From Lingula anatina (lineage: Eukaryota > Brachiopoda > Lingulata > Lingulida > Lingulidae), in contig NW_019775680.1 in assembly GCF_001039355.2 (NCBI RefSeq), positions 782,193-846,192 on the forward strand: a stretch of DNA of 64,000 nt. The letters are read 5' to 3'. The notes below the pieces were generated by a model. It searched no databases. It saw only the letters and a program-made list of their open reading frames with translations, and was not told the origin of the DNA. Below, piece after piece: positions 35,921 to 47,332 of the stretch. Each line of letters opens with the position of its first letter. Position 1 is the stretch's first letter. Made by a program: the position numbers and the translations under genes.

Positions 35921-36639
35921 GCCTTACCTACAACAAATCATTTAGGACTTCCATTCATGTCATACTGCCGTTTCATTAACCAGCATAATTCAAATTAAGT
36001 TGTGGTTGCGTTTTTGTGTTATGAGGTAAGGTTTATTTTAAATCCGAAGATTGTTTGAGAAAGAAAGCACAACCGTGCAGTTAGGGCTGTGGCAAGAACA
36101 TCATTTTTAAAATTAATGTATTAATAACATACCTTATGTTCAACGTCAAAATGCTTCTCCAACAAGCCAAAAACGGTTGTTAAGTTTTAACTATGAACGA
36201 ATTGTAAGCGAATGTTATTAGCCATAGAATAGAATAAGAATAAGCATGAATAACTCTGATACTTGCACCCATAGAGAATCAATTTGTTATTTGTTGCTGA
36301 AGTTTGCACCACTTTCAGTAAAAATAAAACATTCCTTATATTAATGTTTTATTCCCTATTTCCTAATTTGTTGTTATAGAGAATTCGCACTACTTAATCT
36401 GTTAAATTTGTAAAATAAAAGTTTTACTCACCTTTCTGTCTTACAGCTCAGCGTTACGAAATGATAATTTCTAATGGCACGTTCATTTTTTACATTTTGA
36501 TGTCGATATACCACAGATAGTTCTAGTTCGACGGCAATCTTCATTTGTCTGAGCAGGGTACTGTGTTTCCTGGTAGCACAGCAGCTATCATGTCTTGGCT
36601 TATCTCGTTTACACAGACCTACTCGGGCCACCCTCTATC

Positions 36640-37750
36640 AGGCCCGGGGAATATATGTGTGCTCTTTTTTATCACAGTTAACAGAATAACAGTCTATTCG
36701 TGACGACGTTACTGACTTTGGCTTACTGGTGGCGAGAGTTAATAACTAGACAATTTCCATGTTTTTGCATATTCTTTATCATCGCTTCCTAACTACGCTA
36801 TCTACAATATATTCCTCTCCGTTCAGCCTCTTACATCGTTCTCTCTTTTACATTGCATTCTGCGTTATAAGTACAATGAGGTCATGTCAATCAATAGTCT
36901 ACAACTAAAGTAACACTACAAAACAACCCCCGCTCTTATTCGCCGCATGCTGTCACTAACTAACATTACACATCTACTAAGTTGTTCTTCCTGGAAAAAT
37001 TGAATCAAAGCAACCTAGAAATAAGCAGTAGAGTGCAACAGGGCCTTTGTATGTCTACAACATGTGTGTATGTCATTTATGGATAGGTTTTGATCCCTTA
37101 TCAATGACATTATTTGGGTTGTTCGTCCAATCTGTATATCATTTAGGCTCTATTCCCATAGATTTTAGATCGATCTATCCCCGCGAGGAGTCTCACTAGA
37201 TTACTTTCAGATAATCCGACTTAAATGTCCGTCCCCCCTACTACAAGCTGTAAGGGGGTAATTAACTTTCGTGTAATACCTCACTGATAATGCAAGTGGA
37301 AAATCCTGCTGTGTAGTTTGAGTGCTACTACTGAAAAGGCGAAGTATACATTATGATCGTAATGCTATTAATTGACAACTACGAGTGAATAAGGATCGGG
37401 AGTGTTTTGAAGAGGAACTGAGTTGCTTGAATCGCTCTTATCATACTACGTGGAATGTAAACCGAGAGAAGGCTGCTTGAGATTGAATGAGACAGAGATA
37501 GAAATGTAAAAAAGCACCGCGGATATCAACTGGAAGTAGTAAATAAATAACATGAAAGAATTAGCGTTAACTTGTTCTTCACGTATCAGCTAGATGAAAT
37601 GGATGGATCACGGATGTAGGAAAATGATTAACAGAGTGGGGAAGAAACCACCCACTACATTACGGCATAAATATATAGCCATGCGTTGACTATTGCAATT
37701 TACAATATAATTTATTTTTATTCAGAGGAATGTATAAATTATAAAACACA

Positions 37751-37798
<48 letters not shown>

Positions 37799-38930
37799 CC
37801 ATTTTTATTTAATGTTCACTTCATTCAAAATGATGACTCACGATCAACACATACATAGCTAAAATAAATTTTTAGAAGTTAATGCATAAAGTAAAAAGCA
37901 ATGTCTCAAAATTTTTATTACATGTAGTGCTTGTTTAATAGCCTGACGCACGACCTTCCCTCTCAATTCACTAGGCAGGTGAAACGATGACACAAAATCA
38001 GTAATATAAACATGTTGTATTTTACAGATATACCTAATGGTCATTTAGGCAGAGAGTAGCCCAGATAGGCAAACAAATTTATTGACAGGCGTCATTTAAT
38101 TGGTAATTAGGTAAAACCGAATAGTTTGGATTGAAAAGCGTCATCGCAATGTTAAAGTGGCAAGTGTTAGAGGAAATCGTGCAGAGGTATTTACAAAGAT
38201 GGTAACATTTAATGGATAAGTAAGTTTATTCCCCGCGTTAAATTTTATTTGGAGAAATGGATATAAAGGCAGGCGTTGATGTAAAACTCGTGTGAACCGA
38301 ACGCTAACCATCGTGATAGTGTAATAGTCAGAGTTTAATCCCTGTGCTTACCTGGCAATCATAAATTTAACCTGAACTGATTATTGATTATTTTGAGATG
38401 ACACGCGTCAACTAGGTTCTAGATTACGGTATTTCCGGCTTGATCTTGATTGCATATGTAACCCATATCAGAAATACTAGTAAAGCGATATGAATAGCTA
38501 ACAAGCTAGCTTACCCGGTATGTGTGCCCTGACACTCATGGAAGTCAAACAGTGCAGCAGATCCAAGATATTGTAATCCAGCTACTTAAGAATGTTGTCA
38601 TCCTTCACCCAAAATTACTTATTTACTGTCCTTCATATATTATTTTGGGTAATAAATACAGTGTTTAGTGACTGTGTCATCTTAAGGGGGACGTCATAAT
38701 CGCGATTTGGGGGTAAAAACTGAAAAATTGGTTTCTAATATTTCTCTTTTATGCCCCTATTTCACACAGAATCGCCAGGAATTGACAAATTTCAGGATTC
38801 GTGATTGAATCATAATCAGTTCGTGATTGATCAAGAATTGCAAGAACTGACTACGAATAAATACGAATCTGTTAAGAACTTCACGAACTGATTACAATTG
38901 AGGTGCTATATCCAGCTCTAATAAATCGTT
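36640..38930. other. Intergenic, no supported gene
   Basis: Contains the truncated element above and an (AC)n tract at about 37748-37788. No coding exon recognised. Confidence 0.5.
37147..37275. mobile_element. Truncated copy of the element at 35698
   Basis: Matches the left 130 bp of 35698-35920, sharing 'tattcccatagattttagat' and 'ctactacaagctgtaaggg'. The right terminal repeat is absent. Confidence 0.65.
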
Positions 38931-39102
38931 AAATGTAGTCAAACTTATTCCTCATGAATTCTTGATGACCCTAGTATACAAGCTGTTGATACACTTAACA
39001 ATATTATCTAGGCAACTTTCATAGTATATAACAAGGCAGCATTGAATGTCACTTCTACACCTCTTGCAATGAATGGCGTATCGACAAAGTTTATGAGTAA
39101 CG

Positions 39103-39273
39103 CAGGGGCGGATCCAGAGATATTTTCTGACAGTCTTCCAGATTATGTTTGTTGATCCTCCATCCTCCATTTTTGACCGTCTTCCAACAGAGAAAATTAA
39201 ATACCCGTCAATGTAAACTTGAAAATGTGATCGTCTTCCGAAAGACTCAGAAGACGGCCTAAATCCGCCCCTG
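39103..39273. mobile_element. MITE with 5 bp target duplication (copy 2)
   Basis: 171 bp, CAGGGGCGGATCCAG to AAATCCGCCCCTG, flanked by TAACG on both sides (39098-39102, 39274-39278). Opposite orientation to the copy at 32162. Confidence 0.88.
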
Positions 39274-39389
39274 TAACGGTACGATTGTACATGTGCATTT
39301 CGTTTTTCCATAAAATGTGTTTCTATTGACGATTTGTTAGGTCTTCTGCGGTGAACATTTCCCAAATACATATACATTATCATAATGTT

Positions 39390-39757
39390 TTACATCTTCG
39401 TACATTCCACAGACAGCCGAGGAATGGTGATTCCAAACTCTGTCACCACAGCCAGGTACGTGATATTTGGCGAAGAGCTCGCAGAAAATCTTCAAATGCA
39501 GCACGCCGCAGTCCCTCCGACTGAGTGCCCAAGTAGGACAAGACGAACCGTAGCAGAACAATTATTTTACGCTTTGGGTCGGGGATGAAAACAATCTTTT
39601 GACGTTGTTCTTCGGACAAGATGGAATATCCGCAAAGTAAGTTAGCGAGTGTCTTGTTCTGGTTCAAGTCAGTGAGACTGGTTTTTAGAGTTGAGAACAT
39701 TAGAAGGATCCGCCATTGTTCTCTGGAGTAGGTGTCCACGATCAGTAGTGTGTCCAT
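39390..39757 (-). pseudogene. CARD-like small protein, copy 3, with 1 bp frameshift
   Basis: ATG at 39757; open through L-A-N-L-L-C-G-Y-S-I-L-S-E-E-Q, LLRFVLSYLGTQ and AFEDFLRALRQIS. One base is then missing relative to copy 1 (TCACCGTACC against TCACGTACC), so the frame closes at 39443 about 20 residues early. The rest of the original frame can be followed to TAA at 39390. Since the shift lies after the last predicted helix, a shortened 104-residue product could still fold. It is the least damaged of the three copies. Confidence 0.6.
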
Positions 39758-40997
39758 TATTGGAGAATGAGAAGATTATGATTGAGGATTTACTGTAAAT
39801 AACAAAAACAATTATATGAAGTTACGCAGGCAAGCTATTGACAAACATAAGTATAATGCGTTGTCTTCAATTCAATAAATGTTTTCCAGTTCAATTATCG
39901 TTTCCTAAGCTGTGTTAACAGGCAGGAGAAATGACAAAAGTGACGTTGAAATTACAAAATGGCGTCGAATTTCATACTAGTATGCAGAATATATCTTAAG
40001 CAAGTTTCGGTCAATAAGCCGGAGTGACAAGGATGGCAGCCCGCTAGGAACCGTTGTCTGTTCCGGTTTAGGCGATATGCATCCTGTATAGCGGCCCTCT
40101 GACTAAACCTTACCTGCACTCATCATTTTGGAGCCCCGACTACCATTCCTGCCACACTGCCGCTTCATGAATCGGTCTTAATCAAAATTACGCAAGTTAA
40201 TCCGTTAAATTTGTAATATAAAAATCTTACTCACTTTTTTGTCTTGCAGCTCAATGGTAAGAAATGATAATTTCTAACGGCACGTTCATTTTTTACATTT
40301 TGTTGTCGACACACCACAGGTACTCGGTAGGTATAGATTGGTGTCAATCTTTAAGTGTTTACACTAGTTTACAAGCTGTTGATACACTTAACAATATTAT
40401 CTAGGCAACTTTCACAGCATATAACAAGGCTACATTGATTGCCACGTCCAGTACTTCATGCAATGAACGGCGCATCAACAAACTGAACAACGTTGTATCA
40501 TCGTTGACCTTCGCCTTGGATTTACTGATACAAGACTCTTATCTCTTTCAAGTGCCACTTCCTTTAAGCAGCAGGAAATTGCGGCGAGATCGATGAAGGT
40601 AAACAGAATGTCACTTTATTGGGCTGAAATATTTGCCTGGGGACCCTTTTAACTTCTGCCAAATGTTAGTCCCAAAAACCGTATTTCAAGGGATTAATGC
40701 CCAATTTTGGATTTTTCCAGCTTTCGAAGCATATTTTCAGTCAGCAGACATGCAACACATATTTTCCCCTTATCTAGTTATCTAGTTATTTGTCAATCAA
40801 TATTCTTCCTCCCATTCAAACAAAAATTATCACCCACCTAGTCCACACTGTACCCACATTTTTTACCCCACCAAAACCATATTTGAGCATGGCGATATAC
40901 CCACTGGTAGAGGTTCTATGACTGTAAAACCTATATGTGTTTATAAAGGCGCATTAGGGTGATAAAATACAAAGGAGATCTTTTTTTGTGATATATT

Positions 40998-41215
40998 GGA
41001 CTCCGTTCACATGAAAAATCTATTTTTTAAAAATCTATTTTCTATTCGCGGTATCTTGTGATCACTCCGAGCGCAGCCGAGAATCAATTACAGCTTTGGA
41101 AGTAACTGGCTCGCGATACCAGTAATTACGCCGCGGGGTATACAGACCGTGATCACAGGATACCGCAAATAGAAAATAGATTTTTAGAAAATAGATTTTG
41201 CATGTGAACGGTCCC
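40998..41215. mobile_element. Foldback element with 70 bp inverted arms
   Basis: The left arm runs from GGACTCCGTTCACATG through AATCTATTTTCTATTCGCGG to TGTGATCAC. The right arm is its close reverse complement, ending CATGTGAACGGTCCC. An 80 bp spacer separates them. No frame of interest. Confidence 0.8.
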
Positions 41216-41429
41216 TTAATGTCTGAAAATGTAAGAACTTAGATTGGTGTTGTCTTGTCTTGGCCAATAATACCTGCTCATTTCCTCTAATCATGACAAA
41301 TTAAACAGTATGCTTTACAAAAGTAGGTAGTGTCCCTCTATCAGAGCCTACTTTTGATAATTTAAACCCCATTCTTATATTTTGGTCATTTGTTACTTAA
41401 ATTCATGTTACACCGGTCAAGATGTTTAA

Positions 41430-42102
41430 GTCATAATAACTCTTCGTTTTGGCCAAAAATTGGATTTTCCTTGCGTAAACGGCAATTTTCCCGTATTTAC
41501 CAATGGTCAACGACCCCATTCCTGCATTCAAAATTAGTCCAGGTTTTTTTCCTAAACGCTTGGTTTTTTGTTAAAATCTCTTGAGAGATTTTAACTGACG
41601 GAGCTCTGTCTGACATTGCATAGTCTCGCGATATCGAGCGGGGTTTTCTGATGACCAACATAAAACCGCGGGAAAAGCAGACAACATCAACACTTTATTA
41701 CAATAAAATAAGATTCATACGATATAATCGTCTTATTGCTCAGAATGCATTTATATCTACAATATGTGCAGTTCCGGGCTTTTCGTTATCCGACACACTG
41801 TACAAAAACTCGCAACTTACGTCTGAGGATTGTGTCATGCGCCTGCTATATCTTATCCCGCCACATGTTATTTTGGTCTCGAATGCACGCGAGAATCCGC
41901 GTGATGCACCAACATCCCTGGCAACGGATGCCTTGACGACTGAGAAGAAAGGCACCGAAAGCCCTATTGACAAACACAGTTTTTAGTTTTACTACAATAA
42001 CTGCCGTTTTAGTGGTGAAATGCAATATAATATATTTCTATGAGTTGTTTAGAATGTATTTCTTGCGGAATTTTGAATTTCAAAGGAAGAGTTATTATTG
42101 CT
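41430..42102. mobile_element. TTAA-flanked MITE, long copy
   Basis: 673 bp flanked by TTAA (41426-41429, 42103-42106). It shares its first 160 bp and last 110 bp with 22014-22341; the extra 340 bp in the middle has no recognisable coding content. Confidence 0.7.
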
Positions 42103-42189
42103 TTAACCCTTTTCAACCGGCAAGCTCAAGTGCTTATATTGCCATATCTAATATCTATTCAAAATAGCCATGTTTCCGAACTGTTTTGG

Positions 42190-43680
42190 CCAAGTACATG
42201 TTTATCAAGAGAGAATTGACAAGGACCCTGCAAGAAGCACCAGAGGCACTGAACCCAAATGTTATCCAGAGCAGAGACTGTCCACCTTCAACAGATTACT
42301 CTTCCGTACCAAGGAGAATGTTTATGCAAAGTCAGAAGCAGGTTTCACAGGTAGCACACCTCATCCATTATTATTATTATTATTAGCGGAGGCGGAGAAG
42401 AGGGGAGGCGAAGGAGAAAACTATTTGCCTTTACAGGCCTTAAGTTAAGCAATAAAAATATTTTTTAATGTTGACAATTCTCAAATTGTAGCCTAATAAT
42501 GATAATCAATAAATAAATAAATGAACAAGAAATGAAAATAAATAAACAAAGACATTGTATGAAAATTGTATTTTAAAGGAGGGTAGCAAATGAGGCTTGG
42601 ACAATCAAACAATCTGTCCTCTGTGCCTCTTGTGATGGTAAGAAGGAACAAACTCTTCCCAAATAGGCCAACAGCTCACAAACCTGAAGTGAGAGACCCA
42701 AACAAGATCTGGAATGACCAACGACCGCAAATATTGATCTTCAATCAAACTTGCAAGGTTCAAGCAGACGAAAGAAGCCACACAAGCGCGGTCACAAAAA
42801 CCACACCAGGGGGTAGGTAGTAGAGGCGGTGGGCCCAAAGTGCTTTCCTTGGCGAAGACGGTCCACGCTCATTGTATCTAACTCCTCTGTATCGAGAAGA
42901 GTGTAATGCAAAGACGGAAGCACGGCTCACATTTTACTGGATGCTTCATCCATTATTTTAAGATAAAAAGTTACAAAGAGGGAGGAGACTGCCAACAGTC
43001 GAAAATGAGAGCTTCAAGACCCCCAACGCCAGCGCGCTTTGAATTTCTGCGCCCTCTCGGCCGCTTTGTGATCTCCTTCACAATAACTGATCTAAAATTA
43101 AAGTTTCATGTCGACGGGAGAAGTTGTTCGAGAGGGGTTGCCGCGTCAAGGAAAAGACTGAAAATACCCAGGGGTGCTGGAACCCAAAGTGCTTCCGTTG
43201 TCGGAGACTGTCTACGTCCTGTTGTTCCAACGAAAAAGAATGTTTATGCAAAGACTGGAGCTCGTTGCACACCTTTCTGGGTGTTTTTTAATGAAAAAAA
43301 TTATAAAGATAGAAGGTTTAGACTGCATACAATCGAAAATGTGTGCTACCGCATCACAACGCCTGCTTTCTTGTGCCCTTCTATAGCATCTTAGAAGCCA
43401 GACTTTCTGCAGTCTCTGGGACGTCCTGTAACCACTGCGGTCACTATCTACGACCTGGAAACAGCCATTAAATATCCACAGGAGAAATCGCTCGAGCGTG
43501 GATGTCAAGGTTGTCAAGGTCGCACCAGGTGTAATGCTCTTCTTGGAGAAGACTGCATACAACTTCGGGCGTCCACAAGATACAGCGAAGTGAGCTGTGC
43601 TGTTCCAAGAAAGATGATTGTGCAAAGGCAAGGACAGGTCACATGTAGCCAACTGATCGCTCCGGGCAGCTTTTAGTAGA
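42190..43680 (+). pseudogene. Row of decaying copies of the X-box gene's second exon
   Basis: Four partial copies related to the exon at 46568-47078: about 42190-42365, 42590-42960, 42960-43300 and 43390-43680. Diagnostic matches: V-P-L-V...NKLFPNRPTAHKPE (gene: V-P-L-A...NTLFPNRPSAPRPE); LGRPVTTAVTIYDLE (gene: LARPVTPVAIFDLR); E/G-P-K-V-L-x-L-x-K/E-T (gene: A-P-K-M-L-S-L-A-E-T). Neighbouring units share spacer sequence, and copies 2 to 4 lie about 345 bp apart, so they arose by tandem duplication. Frames shift within units (for example after PGG at 42815), so no joint product is likely. The copy at 43390-43680 stays open to TAG. Confidence 0.6.
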
Positions 43681-43859
43681 TAACCAAACACCATAGGCCC
43701 AGACCAACTCAGTGGAAGAGGGGACGGCATCCTCCCACACTTCCCTGTAAGTAAATGCAAATGAATATCTTTAATGCAAATTATTATTTTGATTTATAAT
43801 TTTCTTTGTGGATATGTATGATAAAGTTGGAATTGACCGGTGCCTGAATTTAATAATTT

Positions 43860-43880
43860 AATTTACTTTCCATTGTTTTA

Positions 43881-43928
<48 letters not shown>
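43860..43928. repeat. (ATT)n microsatellite
   Basis: ATT repeat of about 50 bp at 43877-43927. The surrounding 43795-43860 is repeated at 43999-44060 ('gtggatatgta', 'ggaattgaccggtgcctg'). Confidence 0.8.
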
Positions 43929-44339
43929 TTATCTATTTATTTATTCTTTTTTGCCTAATTAATGTCTTGAATGCATAGTTTTATCTTTATTTTGTCTTAT
44001 AATTTCCCTTGTGGATATGTAAGATAAAGATGGAATTGACCGGTGCCTGTATTTGTTTTAAATTTTTATTAAGAAAAAACATTCATATTTGTTCAGTTTA
44101 CAAATTCTTTGGATTTAGCATCATCGATTTGAAAGTTTTTGACGGTTGCATTGAATAAGATTAATGTTATTTTAAAAACGAGTCTTGTTTGAATTCTAAC
44201 ACGCATTTCCTCTTTTGTTCCAATACAAGTTATTCCTCAACAGTAACGTGTTCATATAACTATAGGTAAAGAAGAGGCACTCCGGGAAGTTGAGCACGAG
44301 ATATATCAAAACTTCGCAAAAAGGGATTGAAAACTCGCT

Positions 44340-44401
44340 TCACACACACATACGCGCGCGCGCACACACACACACAAACAAACACACACACTCACACACA
44401 C
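44340..44401. repeat. (CA)n microsatellite
   Basis: Imperfect CA/CG repeat including 'acgcgcgcgcgcacacac'. Confidence 0.85.
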
Positions 44402-44630
44402 AGAGTTACATGTACATGATGTTTACCACAGAATTTACATATAAACACTTTGGTTGCCTTTTTACTTTTTTGTTGGTTATATGATATTCAACGAGCTTCA
44501 GATTTGGAGATAAAAAAGGGGTAATTGCAAGGAAGGAGATAAAAAAATTAAGTAATCTCGCCTATATTTATTGACGGGTGCTTTGTTATCTCGACTTCAA
44601 AGTAAAAATAAAAAACTTAATCCCCATATG

Positions 44631-45252
44631 CAACGTCAGATATAATGGAAGATCTTTCAAATATATTTCTATTTTAATTTCAACCAAAATTGAAACTGAT
44701 TAACTTTAGGTCCCTGTTTATTGGGAATCTACCGATAGGTGAACAAAAGTATCGTTACGCTCTGTAATAAATCGTGAGAAAGAAAGAAAAAACACTATTA
44801 TTTACACTACATATGGAGTGCATGCTACGTGCCCTGAACTCCCTAACAAAACTGACAAAAATGTCTCTCAAAAATCATCATATGCACATTTTGAATTCAG
44901 TTGTGTAAAGGATGATAAAAAAAGGAGGCTTACAGCGGGGTAAATATAATAATACATATATATACGTATATAAATACATATATACATATACATCAGTAAA
45001 AAAGTCACATATTTACACCCAGTCATTAAGTATGTTTGCGTTGAATATCCCGTTGAAGATAATAATATTTGGTCGTGATTGACATGAAACCAAGTAAACA
45101 GCAAGGTCAGATTATATTGGAAGATCTTTCAAAATATTTCTATTTTAATTTCAACCAAAATTGAAACTGAATACGTTTAGGCCCCTGTTTATTGGGAATG
45201 TACAGACACAGGTGAACAAAAGTAACGTTACGCTCTGTAACATAGTAAATGA
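44631..45252. repeat. Direct repeat pair upstream of the X-box gene
   Basis: 44631-44778 and 45102-45252 share about 145 bp ('tggaagatctttcaaa', 'tttcaaccaaaattgaaact', 'gttacgctctgtaa'), 471 bp apart. Confidence 0.75.
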
Positions 45253-45435
45253 GATTACGTCACGGCTGGATTGAGATTAATCGAGATTTTCACTTAGGTT
45301 TTAATTACCCACAAAACCTGGCAGATGTCTTTGAAAAAATTAACACGATTAGATATTGTCGTAATTTTTGGGACAATCAACCAAAACCATTAATGTTTTG
45401 GTAAAAAATTATTTACTTTCATTGTTTCGAGGCTA

Positions 45436-45449
45436 GTTGTCATGGTAAC
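45436..45449 (+). promoter_or_regulatory. RFX X-box motif
   Basis: GTTGTCATGGTAAC matches the X-box consensus GTNRCC-(0-3N)-RGYAAC with one mismatch (T for C at position 5). It lies 81 bp before the ATG at 45530. RFX factors bind such sites in promoters of ciliary genes. Confidence 0.65.
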
Positions 45450-45461
45450 TAGGCTTCACTA

Positions 45462-45468
45462 GCCAATT
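45462..45468 (+). promoter_or_regulatory. CCAAT box and nearby CRE-like sites
   Basis: GCCAAT at 45462-45467 is followed by TGACGT half-sites (about 45477 and 45483) and GGTCACG, all within 65 bp of the ATG. This is a plausible core promoter. Confidence 0.4.
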
Positions 45469-45529
45469 CGTGCCTTGACGTCTGACGTGAGGTCACGTTG
45501 CTGTTTTGCCGAGTGCGATTGTTGTGAAA

Positions 45530-47078
45530 ATGACAAATTATTTGACAAATAGAAAAATTAAACCTATTTATATGGTGGATGAGTAAGTATAGTATTTTAA
45601 TGCAATAACAAGCGAAGTCTTATATCAGCGTATTCAATGATAAGAAATGTATGTGAGATTTGCAAAAAATCAACATTTCAGCAACTTTAATAAGAAAGGT
45701 CGTGAAACACTTGGTTAAATTTCGGAGCGAATTTATACATTTTCATTTGTTTTCTTTACCGCACAGAAGGTAACATTTAAGTCTTGTTACTAAAATGCGC
45801 TAGGAGATAGGAATTAGAACAGAAATTTTAACAAATCGAGGTGCATTTGATATTCGTAAGGATCAAAATGACTTACCTTATGAAAATCAATAATAATTAA
45901 TAAACATCTAGACTAGATCATCCGCAGACAGGGCTGTATGAAATGAGCAATTATTTGACTACTAGAAAACCTTTGTGCTAGCCCGAAGGATAATCCCTGA
46001 AGAAAGTCTAGGGGCCGATAGCTTGGATAATATATGACATCTAGAATGTAGATGCATCAGTAATAATACTTATTGCTAGCATAGTTTAGCTTGAGAAGGG
46101 GAAATGATTATGGTAAGAAACGCGACGTGAGGGACGTGCTCGCGTATGTGCCTCGAGCTCTACGTCCTAATGACGTCACGTCATTACAACTTCATTGGAG
46201 ATATTTTTTGACGAAGAACTCTGTAGATCTATATTTTGTAGGTAGATCTAACCACAATATAAATAACATAATTTAAAACACGTGTCCCATTTTTATTTTA
46301 AAGTAACAACTCCGAGGATACGTAGGCCTAGATCTACATTACTTAAATTACAACTTTTTAAAATGTTGCGATTTTATTATTATTATTATTATTACAATAG
46401 CCATTGTCTACGCAACCCATACATGTATATCACTGAATGAGGCTTTCAAAAGAAAAAAATAATATGCCTGGTTTTCTGATTACAAGGCACTTCTTTTGCG
46501 CTTTTGGATTTTATTAAATAAAAAATTAAGCTAAGCACATCATTTAATGTTTTTGTTTAATTTTTAGGGAGAACGGTAGAGAGGGGAAACTACCGCTTAT
46601 CCACGAGCACACAGAGCGGTTTGCCGCGAAAACACCCGTCCCCCTTGCACTGGGAAGAGGTAATACCCTCTTCCCCAATCGGCCGTCAGCTCCACGCCCT
46701 GAGAAAGTACGGCCGTTAGCTAGACCTGTGACTCCGGTCGCCATCTTTGACCTGAGGCCACAGCTGCTGCAAGGGAAAAATCAAATCGGACGTGAGGAGG
46801 CGCTCCTGCAGCGCGAGGCCACAAAAGCCACGCAAGGGGGAAGATGTGGCGCCCCGAAAATGCTCTCGCTTGCCGAAACCTCCAATTATTTTGCACGTCC
46901 TCCGGATTGGGAGTACTCCACAGTGCAGTCCGCAGTGCAAAGACGGCTGGGTGTACAGAGCAGGCAGTCTCAAGGTCCACCGATGACTGGCAGGCTCAGG
47001 CCGATAAGCCGCCAAAGAGCGGCAGGACTTCATCCATCTAGGCCGCCCCGTAGGTTTCTCAGTCTTCAAGTCAAATAA
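45530..47078 (+). CDS. Two-exon basic protein, unknown function, possible ciliary gene
   Basis: Exon 1 45530-45582 (donor GTAAGT) joins exon 2 46568-47078 (acceptor TTAATTTTTAG) in phase 2, giving 187 residues and TAA. The protein begins MTNYLTNRKIKPIYMVDEEN and is rich in Arg, Pro and Gln, with no signal peptide or membrane segment. Landmarks: TPVPLALGRGNTLFPNRPSA near residues 40-60, LARPVTPVAIFDLR near 71-84, A-P-K-M-L-S-L-A-E-T-S-N-Y-F-A-R-P-P-D-W-E near 118, and a basic tail. I recognise no family. Small basic Pro-rich proteins of this kind occur among axonemal microtubule-associated proteins, and the X-box upstream supports a ciliary role, but that is inference. The intact frame, matching intron phase and damaged copies at 42.2-43.7 kb support a real gene. 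AATAAA follows at 47327. Confidence 0.68.
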
Positions 47079-47326
47079 TGCTTTTTTTATTCTTATTCAA
47101 AGTATTAAACGTATACGTTAAAATGCTTCAATGCCTGATAAATATGTATTTTTGAACTGTATTGGTTTCGTATTTTTATTTGAAAGGATTAATACTTAAA
47201 TGACGTTTTTTTTTCATATGTATGCTTGTCTATGTTTTTTATTTTACAGAATCTATTTTATATTCTTGATTCAGAACAGTATTAAGAAGTATGAGAAAAC
47301 TTATGGATAACAAGTTTGTGGTGCTT

Positions 47327-47332
47327 AATAAA
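47327..47332 (+). terminator. Polyadenylation signal AATAAA
   Basis: Canonical hexamer about 250 bp after the stop of the 45530-47078 gene. Confidence 0.5.

Larger units (their letters stand above)
34123..36510 (-). repeat. CARD-gene duplication unit 2
   Basis: Second copy of the duplicated segment, about 2.4-2.6 kb from unit 1. The non-coding 5' exon donor is at 36432 (AAAG|GTGAGT). A MITE (35698-35920) lies in its intron. Confidence 0.72.
38935..40320 (-). repeat. CARD-gene duplication unit 3
   Basis: Third copy of the duplicated segment, with a MITE (39103-39273) in its 3' part and the non-coding 5' exon near 40234-40310. A short extra copy of the 3' edge ('caagctgttgatacacttaacaatattatc') follows at about 40373-40480. 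Confidence 0.72.

Noticed and set aside
42590-43394. Independent short genes at 42590 and 42906
   Set aside because: They are pieces of the degenerate tandem copies of the X-box gene's exon, with frame breaks between and within units.
46862-46960. THEG-type repeat (sperm microtubule-associated protein 2) in the X-box gene
   Set aside because: L-A and P-K words occur, but the order and spacing of the THEG repeat (L-A-x-P-K, W-x-V) are not met.
46716-47069. Minus-strand frames of 86-117 codons opposite the X-box gene
   Set aside because: The plus-strand frame has matching splice sites, a promoter motif and homologous copies; the minus frames are shadows.
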